DNA from: Periplaneta americana
Taxonomy: Eukaryota; Arthropoda; Insecta; Blattodea; Blattidae
Length of the DNA: 64,000 bases
Reading direction: 5' to 3'
NCBI RefSeq assembly: GCF_040183065.1
Contig: NC_091132.1
Span: 161,470,602 to 161,534,601 of the forward strand
Positions within the stretch are counted from its first letter, which is position 1. Every line of letters begins with the position of its first letter. The position numbers and the translations under genes were made by a program. The notes beneath the pieces were generated by a model. The model was not told the DNA's origin. It saw nothing but the letters and a program-made list of their open reading frames with translations, and ran no database searches. Below are positions 35,319 through 47,128 of this stretch, piece by piece.

Positions 35319-35929
35319 GCAGTATTGTATTCTCAAAATGATAAATTCCTTGGAAAAGGCACAGTTATGTTTTATTGCCAGTTAATTATTAAGTTAGGTT
35401 AGGTCAGCTTTGGTGTGTAATAAATCAATTGGTAGTGAAATAAGGCATAATTAAAGGTAAATTAATTTGACTATGTCGTAATTTAAAATGTGTTAACGTT
35501 TATATATTTATAGCCGGAACCTCTTTTTGGAATAAAAAGGAAATAAAATTAAATTGAACACAACGAAAAGTCAACAATGCAGTTAACCTAAAAAAAATAC
35601 AATAATTTAGTACCGTATGTTTCCCTTTCATGATATCAGTTTGATTGACACAATTTATTCTGTTTCAGTTCAAGTATACCAAGGAAGGCTAAAAACCTTA
35701 AGTGATATTTATACGAGGGGGAAAAAAAAAAAAAGATACAGCAGATAGCAACAGGAGCAGAGCTAAGGCCAACCAGAAGCAGTCCCTTTAATGCTAATGA
35801 TGGCTTTCCTCGATGATCATACACCGTTGAGGAAACCATACAATACAATAATTTTTCTGTATTTGAGACATCATTCCCTTGTACTAGCAACAGCCATGTA
35901 GTGCAAGGGGATTCAGTGTCTACAAAAGA

Positions 35930-36314
35930 TTGAGATTTTAACTCAGTCTTCGAGCGTGAAGTGGGATTGGTGGAAGAGATTTCTTTTCACGATGATGAGC
36001 AGTATGATCCTGAGCCTGTTCCATGTACCAGCTAGTCAGTTACAGTGCCGACCATGCTATCGAAGGAGAAAAAACGTAAAGTATCCTCAGATGATTCACT
36101 TATAGACGAGAACTTGCGAATGATTGCTGAAACATCGAAAATATTTTCAAAATCTTTCGCAACAAAGATATCATCTGAGGATTCAACGTTCGCTGACTTT
36201 GTTGTAGCTCAGCTCTCTACTTTTCAAAATGAAGTAAAGGACGAGGTTACGTTAGAAATAACTCAGCTGCTGATGGCAGCCAAGAGGAGTTGCCGTCTGC
36301 TGTCTTTGCAGTGA
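35930..36314 (+). CDS. BESS-domain accessory protein of the Harbinger element
   Basis: Frame from about 35930 reads VGLVEEISFHDDEQYDPEPV, meets a stop, then MLSKEKKRKVSSDD and FADFVVAQLSTFQNEVKDEV followed by EITQLLMAAK, a BESS motif typical of MADF/BESS proteins that accompany Harbinger transposases and help DNA binding and nuclear import. The MADF (Myb-like) domain is not visible upstream, so the piece is a C-terminal remnant. Confidence 0.72.
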
Positions 36315-36639
36315 CATCTTTCAATCGTTTTTTTTCTTTTCATATTACATTATCAACTTTCAGTAAAATGAATATCTTTAAGTAGGTACACTGTTTAGTA
36401 ATATTTTATTGAAGTTATAGTATAATATTGTTACCATCAATGAAGATTCTCTGGAAATGTAATTAATTTTTGTAAACCTTGTTAAGTGCACCACATGAAC
36501 TACTTTCTTAATTTGTGCTAAAGCTAACCTAACCTATATTACCTAAACAAATTATTTGCAAGTGTGGTAAAACTACGCCTAAATTATTGACGAGAAATTT
36601 ATTCTTACATTATTGAACTATATTTACGTTATATAGGGC

Positions 36640-37530
36640 TACTGCAAATATTTACCAGTATTCTCTTTATATGGCACTGCCAAATCCACGTAAAATATAT
36701 TCCATTTGTCCAACAAAGACACCAGAGGGTGAGATAAAATAATCTGAAATAGCCTCTCCAATATTTAGTGCATCTTGAAGTGGCATTTCTGGTACAAATT
36801 CTTAAGGAATTAGGTACAGTATAAGACTTAAAAAAATGGAGTTTTCCTTTTTACTTTTCTAAGATATGTTTTGCACATGACCTCCAGGCGGGAAAGCTTC
36901 ATCTCCAAGAAAGTAATGTGCTGTAGGAGTTCCTAATTGCCGAAGGGGTACTGGAGGTGTAAAAGGCGCAAGTCATTATTTAAGTTGTAGCCAAATTGTG
37001 AATTTATAAAAATTCCACCATCAGTCTGAGAACCATATGCTCCTACATCAACATGGGTGAAGAAATATTTTGCATCACATACCACCATTAGCATATACTG
37101 AATGCCTTTTTATAGTTGATAGATTAACATCCTGAGTTAGTGGGTGCCTGGAAGATGACATGTTTACTATCAATAGAACCCACACAATTCGGTAGGTTTC
37201 AAAGTTCTTTGATTTCATCTGCAATTATTTTATATTTCAAAATTTTATGAAATCGGGCGAGCATCAACCTCTTGTAAAATAAGAATTGAGGTTCGTATCT
37301 CATTTAACGCAAAAGGTTATGGGAGTCTTCTTGCTGATTCTCCTCTGGTTCAGTGGATGAACCCACAATCGTCTACGTCTAGATTTTCTGGCCTTCAAGA
37401 GATGAATGGCACAAAGGAAAGATAATGCAACTTGCATGAACATAAATTGTACAGATGAATGGTCACTTATGTAATTTGTTGCAATTTTCATTAGATAATC
37501 AAGTAGGCAGTGTCTGCACATAACCTTTCC
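36640..37530 (-). pseudogene. PIF/Harbinger DDE transposase (HARBI1-like)
   Basis: Minus strand: RRRRLWVHPLNQRR near 37370 (the RRWWVxPxN motif), then WNLPNCVGSIDSKHVIFQAP near 37190 with the first catalytic Asp of GSID, and GDEAFPPGG-type sequence near 36890 with the second (D-E-A-F). Stops and frame changes interrupt the frame. Acts with the BESS protein in intact relatives. Confidence 0.8.
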
Positions 37531-37777
37531 ACGTTAATTCTAGGAGGCCGTGCTAAGTTCTAGCGTTAACGCTTACGTTTTCATTGTGAATGGTATCACG
37601 TCTTTATGTCTTGCGCTAACTTTACCATTACGTTTTTATTGTGAATGGGCCTTAACTCTGGTTAGTTATATGCAAAACTTGTGCGCATTTCCGTATTGTT
37701 ATACTATTGTACTCGTTGGTTTTAACATGTGTTGACATTGTAAGCTTGGTCTGAAAGAATTTTTTTAATGTGGAATA

Positions 37778-37848
37778 ATGCCGGCTGTGTGTGCAGCATA
37801 CAACTGCAGAAACAGAAGCAACAAAACAAAAGGTGTATCTTATTTTAA
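37778..37848 (+). CDS. THAP/P-element-like transposase gene, exon 1
   Basis: MPAVCAAYNCRNRSNKTKGV then SYF plus two bases, donor GTAAGG. This is the start of a THAP zinc finger: Cys5 and Cys10 (C-x4-C) are the first two ligands. Joined to exon 2 it yields YFKFPLKDKQ in phase. The start is the first ATG, at the usual MPxxC position. Harbinger ends 126 bp upstream, so promoter sequence may be displaced. Confidence 0.85.
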
Positions 37849-39490
37849 GTAAGGGCGTAAGCTTCATAAAGCATAGTTCTTTTGGTGTATATTATCGTTC
37901 ACGAAGCTTGTCTCTTCACGAAGGTCCTAGGTACATAATGAAAAGACGTCATGTAGTGAAAAAATGCATAACACTTTCTGCTTCGATTCTTCATGAAGTG
38001 ACAGAGTAATTCTTTAAGTCATCTGATGAGATGTTTATTTAAAATCCCGTAGTTAGTGAAAAATTGTCTTTAATTTCTAAATATGTTCGCTGATTTGTTT
38101 CATTACAAATGTTCTTTTATTAGCAGTAGTTAGTAGATTAATATTAATTTACATTTCAATGCAGAAATGTATAAGAAGCAGCAAATTTTGCCGTAATTAC
38201 TGTTGAGGAAATCTGCACACTTAATAAAAATAGCCTTAGGCCTACATTCTGCACGTGAATTTTGTGATTAACATTTCCTTATACACTAATACTCTTGGTA
38301 ATATAATCAATTAAAGCAGGCCTATTGTATTTTAAATACTTAACACTGAAGCTCAGTTATGATATACTTAATGAATTTAGTTCAGTTTCATATACTGTAA
38401 TGTGACTGTTACGATAACATGAGAGAGCAACATACCCTCAATATCTGGTGTTAGACGTATCTTAACCCAGTTTTTCCCTTGACCATTGTTTATTTAATAG
38501 TATGTAAATTTAAACACTTGGCTTTTCTATAGCACGCAACTCTAAAACTTCCACCTTGAATTTTTGTAAGTTTTTGGTACACGAATCTGTGACATGTTAA
38601 GTTAAGTTATGTTGGGTTACTTTATGCTTTTCGTAATCTTTTTTATATTTCCAATCTGAGACAGGTTAGTGTAGGTTTTTGGTATGTCTTGTATATACGA
38701 ATCTGTGACAGGTTAGGTTAGTTTAGACTTGTTTTTATGCCTTTCATATACTAAGTAAGGTGAAATGGACGTTTCTAATTATACTTTGAATTGTTCAACC
38801 TTTTCATTTCACGTGTTAAATAATCACTTTTAGGTTATCTACACCGATCAATTTTTTCCAATTTTTACCTATTTTGTAATAGCTTTTCAAGTTAAATGAC
38901 GACCTATATGAATTCTTCACATTCCCAACTACCTTCCCTCTGAAAATTAGACAATTTTTTTTCACTTTTTTCGTCAAAAAAACCTCCAGTGTCGCGTGCT
39001 ATAGAAAATCCGACTATTGCTTGATAAAAACCCGTTTTGTTGTTATGTACCTAGGAAGTCCCTGAAGAGACGAGTTTCATGAAAAGCCTACGACAAATTA
39101 CTCATGTAGGAGAGAGTGGGGTAATTGAACGCATCGAACGTCCTATAAATTCCAAGATAATTTTAATGTAACACTGAAACTTTCAGAGATAATACGACAC
39201 TAGATTCTAATAATATTTACAAGTTACAAAATGTATTTCTAAGCAACATTCTTTACTATTGATGATATATGAAAAAGTTGTAAATAGTGCCATTACCCTA
39301 CCAAGGGGGAAATGGGACACAGGCAGTTGGGGTAGTAGTACGCAGATACAATTGCAATTGGAATATGGATTAATAGGTATAGGATCAACATTTGGCAACA
39401 GTATGCATGAACTATGTGACTATAGGATATCGGTAATTTGTTTATGAGAATATATGTTGGCTAGATTGGAGAATGGGATGATGTAATGCG

Positions 39491-40858
39491 GTCGACGTAT
39501 GTGAGAAGGTTAGTGGATTAGTTGAGGTGATATCTCAGTGACATGAGGTCGACGTATGTGAGAAGGTTAGTGGGTTAGTTGAGATGATATCTCAGTGACA
39601 TGAGGTCAACTTATGTGAGAAGGTTAGTGGATTAGTTGAGGTGATATCTCAGTGACATGAGGTCGACGTATGTGAGAAGGTTAGTGGATTAGTTGAGGTG
39701 ATATCTCGGTGACATGAGGTCGACGTATGTGAGAAGGTTAGTGGATTAGTTGAGGTGATATCTCGGTGACATGAGGTCGACGTATGTGAGAAGGTTAGTG
39801 GGTTAGTTGAGGTGATATCTCAGTGACATGAGGTCGACGTATGTGAGAAGGTTAGTGGATTAGTTGAGGTGATATCTCGGTGACATGAGGTCGACGTATG
39901 TGAGAAGGTTAGTGGGTTAGTTGAGATGATATCTCAGTGACATGAGGTCAACTTATGTGAGAAGGTTAGTGGATTAGGTGAAGTGATATCTCAGTGATAT
40001 GAGGTCAACTTATGTGAGAAGGTTAGTGGGTTAGTTGAGGTGATATCTCAGTGACATGAGGTCAACTTATGTGAGAAGGTTAGTGAGTTAGTTGAGGTGA
40101 TATCTCAGTGACATGAGGTCGACGTATGTGAGAAGGTTAGTGGGTTAGTTGAGGTGATATCTCAGTGACATGAGGTCAACTTATGTGAGAAGGTTAGTGG
40201 GTTAGTTGAGGTGATATCTCAGTGACATGAGGTCATCTTTTGTGAGAAGGTTAATGGGTTAGTTGAGATGATATCTCAGTGACATGAGGTCGTCGTATGG
40301 GAGAAGGTTAGTGGATTAATTGAGGTGATATCTCAGTGACATGAGGTCAATTTACGTGAGAAGGTTAGAGGGTTAGTTGAGGTGATATCTCAGTGACATG
40401 AGGTCGACGTATGCGGGAAGGTTGGAGTGTTAGTTGTGGTGATATCTCAGTGACATGAGGTCGACGTATGTGGGAAGGTTGGAGGGTTAGTTGAGGTGAT
40501 ATCTCAGTGACATGAGGTCGACGTATGTGGGAAGGTTGGAGGGTTAGTTGAGGTAATATCTCAGTGACATGAGGTCGACGTATGTGGGAAGGTTGGAGTG
40601 TTAGTTGAGGTGATATCTCAGTGACATGAGGTCGACGTATGCGGGAAGGTTGGAGTGTTAGTTGAGGTGATATCTCTGTGACATGAGGTCGACGTATGTG
40701 GGAAGGTTGGAGGGTTAGTTGAGGTGATATCTCAGTGACATGAGGTCGACGTATGTGGGAAGGTTGGAGTGTTAGTTGAGGTGATATCTCAGTGACGTGA
40801 GGTCGACGTATGTGGGAAGGTTGGAGGGTTAGTTGAGGTGATATCTCAGTGACATGAG
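39491..40858 (+). repeat. 24-unit minisatellite, 57-bp period
   Basis: Units run from GTCGACGTATGTGAGAAGG to 'atatctcagtgacatgag', exactly 57 bp, from 39491 to 40858. Two unit types are segregated: 'gagaaggttagtgg(a/g)ttag' in the left 15 or so, 'gggaaggttggagggttag' in the right 8. Each unit holds GTCGAC and GATATC palindromes. No frame stays open across type-1 units. Lies in the THAP intron. Confidence 0.97.
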
Positions 40859-41319
40859 GTCGAATACTGTGAATTCAATGATGTAAGTGCGTTTTCTCTG
40901 TCGTGTATAGTGTCGAATTGCCGACATTTCACCTATTGGATCGTGTTGATGATATCCTACTTTGAATAAGAACGGATGGGTTGTATTCCAGAATGAGATG
41001 TTGTGAAATTGTTTTGCTGATATCCTATTTTGGATAAGAGCGGATGGGCTCTGTTCCAGAATGGGATATCGTCAATTTGTGTAATTATTCTTTTTAGGTA
41101 GTTTTATTTTCTCGTCGTGTTGGTTTACGTCGGCCATGTTGTGACGTAACTACCGCCATGTTGTGACGTCATCGTTTGTCAGACTTGACGAAAATTAAGC
41201 GATATCCTATAATAAAAGAATCCCCCCCATCCTGAACACAGAACACAACAATACCAGATTTCATCGTTTGCACCGAATTCACCACAAAACAGGCACTTAC
41301 TGTTAGGATCATTTGAGCC

Positions 41320-41544
41320 GTTCAGAGCAGAAGTGGTGTAAGTCAAAAATGGGTAATGAGGATTAAAGTAAATATTCTGTAAAATACAGCGCAAAGTAGC
41401 AATTAATATTCAATTTATTTAAACTGTTAGTAGTCAGCGAATAGCAAGAAGTACATATTAATTGGTGCTTTGCACTATATTTTACAGAATTTTTACTTTA
41501 AACCTCATTACCCAATTTTGACTTACACCACTTTTGCTCTGAAC
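41320..41544. mobile_element. 225-bp foldback/MITE-like element
   Basis: Arms of about 90 bp: 'gttcagagcagaagtggtgt' ... 'tcaattaatat'-type left arm and its complement ending 'accacttttgctctgaac', around a loop of about 50 bp. Clear TSD not seen. Non-coding. Confidence 0.8.
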
Positions 41545-42228
41545 AGCTAATTTTTTTCTTATTGAATGTTGGAACGCAGGTGGAGTATTGGGAAGCACAA
41601 CAGCATGCGAATACCCCAACTGTCGACATTAGAATAGTTTAGCTCTGAATGGTCATGGAAGCAAAATAACAGAAAATCGTTATAGTTACGTTAGCAGGTA
41701 ATTAGTTGTAATTTTAGAACATATTACATAACCTCCAAATCACTCAGATACATATTACTTACCTCAAACACAATGAAGCCACAAAATTATAAAAAAAAAT
41801 GCAAACAAATCGACTGAGACATTAAAAGCACTTGAATCAACAGTACAGCTCTAACACTCGACTAGATTGACGTTTCCAATGTTGCCACTAGACTAACTCA
41901 CTGAACAAAGCCATAGAATGCTGCCATATCCTAAAACTTTGGTGCGTATCATTAACCGCAGCGTACGAAACCCCACTCTCGTCTATTTATTTTTTTAAAA
42001 GTAGTTTTGTAATGTTTTGCTATACTATTAATTATTACATAGAGAAGTCTCTTTCCCTTTGTAAATGTTATAAATTTGTAAGAACTATATACCATTTTCT
42101 AGCCTATCTAGATATATTAATATGTGAGCTGATTTGAAAATGGTCTAACTTCTAACCTCTAGTAAGGGAATGCATTGCTTGCTCGTTTACCCAAAGTTTA
42201 AGCTCTATTATGTTTTTGAATATTGCAG

Positions 42229-42524
42229 ATTTCCACTGAAAGATAAACAACTGACAAAACAGTGGGTTGATGAAATGAAGAGGGAAAAGTGGCAACCTAC
42301 AAACCATAGTTATTTGTGTTCAGCTCACTTCGAAGAGAAGTTTATGTATAGAACTAATGACAAGAGGCGCCTGTTAGCAAAAGCAGTACCGAAAATATTT
42401 TCCTCTCCTATACATATGCAAAAAAAGCAAAAAGACAGACCACTTAGGAAGCGCAGTTGCCAAGAAACAGCAAGAACCAGCAGTGCAGTACCAGAACTAA
42501 CCGAGACATTGTGTAATACTTCTG
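42229..42524 (+). CDS. THAP/P-like transposase gene, exon 2 (rest of THAP domain)
   Basis: Acceptor 'tattgcag', donor GTGAGT, entering in phase 2 and leaving in phase 1. Encodes FPLKDKQLTKQWVDEMKREK, then NHSYLCSAHFEE with the last zinc ligands Cys and His (C-x2-H) and AKAVPKIF, equivalent to the THAP AVPTIF box. With exon 1 all C2CH ligands and the conserved Trp and Pro are present, so the THAP DNA-binding domain looks intact. A basic, Ser-rich linker follows. Confidence 0.88.
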
Positions 42525-42734
42525 GTGAGTAATTTGTATATCGATAATTCACTAGTCTGCGATGAAATTACTGCCTCCAAAGTTTGAATGTTTTTAGGGT
42601 ATTTTTAGCATGCTGAAATCAAATCCAAAGCCAGAAAGTTCCTATCACATATCATTTTTTTGTCAGTTTAATTTTCTTATAATATATTACGACAATTTAT
42701 AGCGTAATTATTTAAACTGTAATACTTTAACATA

Positions 42735-42741
42735 TGTAGGT

Positions 42742-42782
<41 letters not shown>

Positions 42783-44698
42783 TTAATAATTTATTTATTT
42801 AATCTGGCAGAGTTAAAGCCAGTAGGCCTTCCCTTCTGCCCAGCCAGACTCTAATTCTAATTGAATACAATTAGTTACATGGTTATTACTTTAATATTTA
42901 GACCATAAAACAACATGAAAGTTGGATAAGTAATGTTAGTGTACAATAATAAACATTCGTAAGAAATAGTGATAATAATAATAATAATAATAATGATGAG
43001 ATAATTTAAATATTCCAAAGTAGAGGAACAGCCACAGTGAAAGAAGATGAATATGAGGTTGTTTGGTGGGAGGGAATGGATAATATTGAGGAGTGTTGTG
43101 ATCGTGTGTCTAGTTTATGATGGGTGGATAAATTTTGAAAACGAGAAGTCGAAATTGCGATAGAACATCTGAAAAAGTACAAGTCTCCAGGTATCGATCA
43201 AATTCCAGCAGAATTAATACAAGAGGGTGGAAGTGCATTATATAGCGAAATTTATAAACTTGTACTTGCGATTTGGGAAAGGGAAATTGTACCAGAATAA
43301 TGGAAGGAGTCCATAATTGTACCTATTTTTAAGAAGGGGGACAAAACCAACTGTGGTAACTTTCGAGGAATATCACTTTTGTTGACGTCATACAAATTTT
43401 GTCCAATATTCTTTTGAGAAGATTAGCTCCGTTTGTAGATGAAATTATTGGGGATCATCAGTGCGGTTTGAGGCGTAATAGATCGACTATTGATCAGATT
43501 TTTTGTATTCGACAGATAATTGAGAAAAAATGGGAGTATAAGGGTACAGTACATCAGTTATTCATAGATTTCAAAAAGGCATATGACTTGGTTAAGAGGG
43601 AAGTATTATATGATATTCTTATCGAATTTGGTATTCCCAAGAAACTAGTTCGATTAATTAAAATGTGTCTCATTGAAACATACAGCAGAGTCCGTATAGG
43701 TCAGTTTCTATCTGATGCTTTTCCAATTCACTGCGGGCTAAAGCAGGGAGATGCACTATCACCTTTACTTTTTAACTTCGCTTTAGAATATGCCATTGGG
43801 AAAGTTCAGAATAACAGGCAGGGTTTGGAATTGAACGGGCTACATCAGGTTCTTGTCTATGCGGATGACGTGAATATGTTAGGAGGAAATCCACAAGCGA
43901 TTAGGGAAAACACGGGAATTTTACTGGAAGCAAGTAAAGCGATCGGTTTAGAAGTAAATCCCGAAAAGACAAAGTATATGATTATATCTCGTGACCAGAA
44001 TATTGTACGAAATGGAAATATAAAAATTGGAGATTTATCCTTCGAAGGGGTGGAAAAATTCAAATATCTTGGAGCAACAGTAACAAATATAAATGACACT
44101 CGGGAGGAAATTAAACGCAGAATAAATATGGGAAAAGCGTGTTATTATTCAGTTAAGCTTTTATCATCTAGTCTGCTGTCAAAAAATCTGAAAGTTAGAA
44201 TTTGTAAAACAGTTATATTACCGGTTGTTCTGTATGGTTGTGAAACTTGGACTCTCACTCTGAGAGAGGAACATAGGTTAAGGGTGTTTGAGAATAAGGT
44301 GCTTAGGAAAATATTTGGGGCTAAGCGTGATGAAGTTACAGGAGAATGGAGAAAGTTACACAACGCAGAACTGCACGCATTGTATTCTTCACCTGACATA
44401 ATTAGGAACATTAAATCCAGACGTTTGAGATGGGCAGGGCATGTAGCATGTATGGGCGAATTCAGAAATGCATATAGAGTGTTTGTTGGGAGACCGGAGG
44501 GAAAAAGACATTTGGGGAGGCCCAGACTTTGATGGGAGGATAATATTAAAATGGATTTGAGGGAGGTGGGATATGATGATAGAGAATGGATTAATCTTGC
44601 ACAGGATAGGGACCGATGGCGGGCTTATGTGAGGGTGGCAGTGAACCTTCGGGTTCCTTAAAAGCCATTTGTAAGTAAGTAATTTAAATATTTATTCA

Positions 44699-44734
<36 letters not shown>

Positions 44735-44735
44735 A

Positions 44736-44776
<41 letters not shown>

Positions 44777-45170
44777 CATTAAACATTGAGAAACCTGAGA
44801 GAGCTATTATTATTAACAAGAATTGTTAGAAAAATATTTCGTTAGTCTATTCTTAAATTGGTTTGATGTCTGACAGTCCCTGACATTAATCGGTAGGGAA
44901 TTCCAAAGTCGAGGAACAGCCACAGTGAAAGAAGATGAAAATGAGGATGTTCGGTGGGAGGGAATGGATAATATTGAGGAGTGTTGTGGTCGTGTGTCTA
45001 GGTTATGATGGGTGGATAAATTTTGAAAACGAGACGCAAGATAGACAGGAGTGGAGAAATGCAATATGTGAAAGAGAAGGGAAAGATGGTGGATTTTCCT
45101 ACGATCTTCTAGACGGAGCCAGGACAACATTTAAAGGGATGGTGTTACAATTAGTATGTTAGGATATGAA
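42735..45170 (-). mobile_element. CR1/L2-like LINE (minus), split by an RTE insertion
   Basis: On the minus strand from 45130: HLSLLFHILHFSTPV, RTSSFSSSFTVAVPRLWNSL, QFKNRLTKYFSNNSC and stop at about 44813, then a 3' UTR through (TA)n (44702-44775), interrupted at 44692/43002, and continuing to 'aaggcctactggcttt...gccagattaaataaataaat' at about 42760, followed by (ATT)n. 5' truncated near 45170. Lies in THAP-gene intron 2. Confidence 0.82.
43015..44679 (+). mobile_element. RTE-type LINE, 5' truncated, with a CR1-like piece at its 5' end
   Basis: Flanked by the 13-bp duplication TAATTTAAATATT (43002-43014, 44680-44692). From 43148 it encodes an RT lacking the endonuclease: KSPGIDQIPAELIQEGG, FIDFKKAYDLVKREV, GLKQGDALSPLLFNFALEYA, YADDVNMLGG (catalytic YADD), and the C-terminal GCETWTLTLREE and RRLRWAGHV. 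A stop in place of a codon near 43299, a frame change near 43390 and a stop near 44530 disable it. 3' end 'gtaagtaagt'. The first 132 bp are antisense CR1-like sequence resembling 44897-45032. Confidence 0.9.
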
Positions 45171-45480
45171 AACCAAATGTATTCAACATATTTTTAAGAT
45201 GTTTATATTGAAAACCAAGGACACTGGATGTTTCTTAGCAGATAGGGGCCTCAAGCACATAAGGAAGTTAGGGCGAAATAACGTGCAGCCTTCTCATTAT
45301 TTTTATTTATGGAAGATAGAAATGTCAGCCACTCCTTGGTGAGAGACTGAACTTAACTCGTCTAGTTCCTCTCAAATTTCATTAGTCTACGTTTCATCTG
45401 GAAATGAAACGAAATCAATTTGAAGCTTTATTGTGGAGTAGAATGTTGAGAGTTTTTAGTTCACTAAGAAAGTATTTACC
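45171..45480. other. no gene recognised
   Basis: Intronic spacer between the CR1-like LINE and the unknown multi-copy gene. May include LINE 5' sequence not readable as protein. Confidence 0.4.
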
Positions 45481-45913
45481 ATGTCGCATCGAGGATGTAT
45501 AAATAATCCAGATCACTTTTGTTATATAACTTATGTAGGATATATACATTGCCTAAGCAGAGGTGTAGTATTACAGATTTTGTGTAAAAGTCATACCATG
45601 CCTATTTTGGAATCAAACTTGGAGACCAAAGTAAAGCTTGAGCACCACACAAAGTATGTAGAATATGCACCGAAGAACTTCGTCATTCGATCAATTGGAG
45701 AAGATCGTTGCTATCTTTTGGAGTGGTTTGGAGAGAGCAGTCGAACCATAGTAATGACTGCTACTTCTTTTCGTGTGATGGGAAGGGGTACGATTCCAAA
45801 AATAAAAATCAAATCGTGTATCCAGTTGTTCGGTCAGCCATTTTACCTGTGCCTGATGTACCAATCGCTGTGCGACCAGAAAATCTTGAGCATTTTCATC
45901 CGAATCTGATGTA

Positions 45914-46181
45914 TTTTTTTTTTATTTTTATTTTTAGTAGGTTTTTACAACACTTTATCAACATCTTAGGTTATTAGCGTCTGAATGAGATGAAGGTGAT
46001 AATGCCGGTGAAATGAGTCCGGGCTCCAGCACCAATAGTTACCCAGCATTTGCTCGTATTTGGTTGAGAGAAAACCCAGGAAAAAACCTCAAACAGGTAA
46101 CTTGTCCCGACCAGGAATCGAACCTGGACCACCTGGTTTTGCGGCCAGCTGCACTAACCGTTATTCCCCAGCTGTGGACGA
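45914..46181 (-). mobile_element. tRNA-derived SINE (family A), minus strand
   Basis: Minus strand reads box A 'aacggttagtgcagctggcc', box B 'ggttcgattcctgg', body 'aacctcaaccaaata'-type and T-rich 3' end at 45914-45940 on the plus strand. TSD about 10 bp, ATCTGATGTA (45904-45913) and GTTTGATGTA (46182-46191). Interrupts the unknown gene. Confidence 0.9.
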
Positions 46182-46495
46182 GTTTGATGTAGAAGTGAGG
46201 GAAATTGTGACGAGTGACAGCGAATCAGGTGCTGCAGAACATAACCAGAGTGAATTAAATGATTTAGTGAGGGATCTTGCTCTCCCTAAAGAGTTCGCTA
46301 AGTTGTGAGGTTCTAGACTCCAAGAAAAAATTCTGCTGTGCCCAGAAACATGATTCTATTGGTACCGACAATGCGAAATAGGTTTTAAATACTTTTTCTC
46401 CGAAGATGATAATCCTGTATATTGCAGTAATGTGAAAGAATTTATGCTAAAACTTGAACTTCCAAATTTGAGTAGAAACTGTATTATCCATGGTA

Positions 46496-47128
46496 ATGAA
46501 GTCGGTGGATTGAACGGTTAATCGAAAAAATCGGATAATCCATACCATAAAAAAATTTTTGTAAATTAAATGAATAATACTTGCACTTTCGTTATTTTCT
46601 CCGTGGTCTTGTTTAACACGCTATGTAGTGAATCAGAAGTTCAATAATTTAAGTTGGGTTGTCAACGACGTGTTTTTATGGTGCAAGGAAACTCCTTGTA
46701 ATGGCTGTCAGCGGGATAGGAATAGTAGAGGTCTCAGTTGTAGATTTACATATCTATCCTTGATTTTGATTAAATCACGCACAGTTGTAACGTCAGTCTC
46801 GTATTCTGATGCAAGATGAGCCACAGTTTCTCTTTCTCCAAACCAATCAATTATTTGCACTTTTTTTCGATACCTGCACAACATATTTTCTTTTGACACT
46901 CATGGAGTACATTTTATATACAAGTTGTACAATATGGCAACTCGAAAAGTAGACTAAAATGTGCAAGTATAAAGGCTTGTAATAAAACTGTCTAGAAAAA
47001 ATACGTACTAATATAACGTACAGTAGAACTTTATATGTTTCTGTAGCAAAAAAAAAAAAAAGCTAGGGAAAGACAGTCGGATAATCCGCCAATCAGTTAA
47101 TAGGGTGACGGATAATCGGGTTCTCCTG
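46496..47128 (-). mobile_element. pogo/Tigger-like element
   Basis: TA flanks (46494-46495, 47129-47130). The right end on the minus strand reads CAGGAGAACCCGATTATCCG, the classic Tigger/pogo terminus; the left end is a diverged counterpart ('ggttaatcgaaaaaatcgga'). Minus strand 46899-46708 encodes YRKKVQIIDWFGERETVAHL then VTTVRDLIKIKD, a CENP-B-type HTH. Catalytic domain lost. The unknown gene's frame resumes at DLSEWRLF. Confidence 0.83.

Larger units (their letters stand above)
34802..37651. mobile_element. PIF/Harbinger element with BESS protein and transposase
   Basis: Inverted ends TGCCCATTCACAATGAAAA and, on the other strand, GGCCCATTCACAATAAAAAC, followed by a second inverted block 'cattcacaatgaaaWacgtaagc' split by a short gap. 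TAA/TTA at the ends fits the 3-bp TWA target of Harbinger. Contains divergent or convergent coding parts: BESS protein (+) and DDE transposase (-). A (TTA)n tract occupies 35260-35319. Both proteins look broken or partial. Confidence 0.82.
37849..42228. other. THAP-domain intron; unique parts hold nothing recognised
   Basis: 4.4-kb intron containing the 57-bp minisatellite and a foldback element. The stretches 37849-39480 and 40870-41319 show no coding exon or TE end. The GT and AG ends and phase 2 agree with exons 1 and 2. Confidence 0.7.

Noticed and set aside
39491-40858. CRISPR-like or protein-coding repeat (57 = 19 codons)
   Set aside because: No spacers, eukaryotic context, and all frames of the type 1 unit contain stops.
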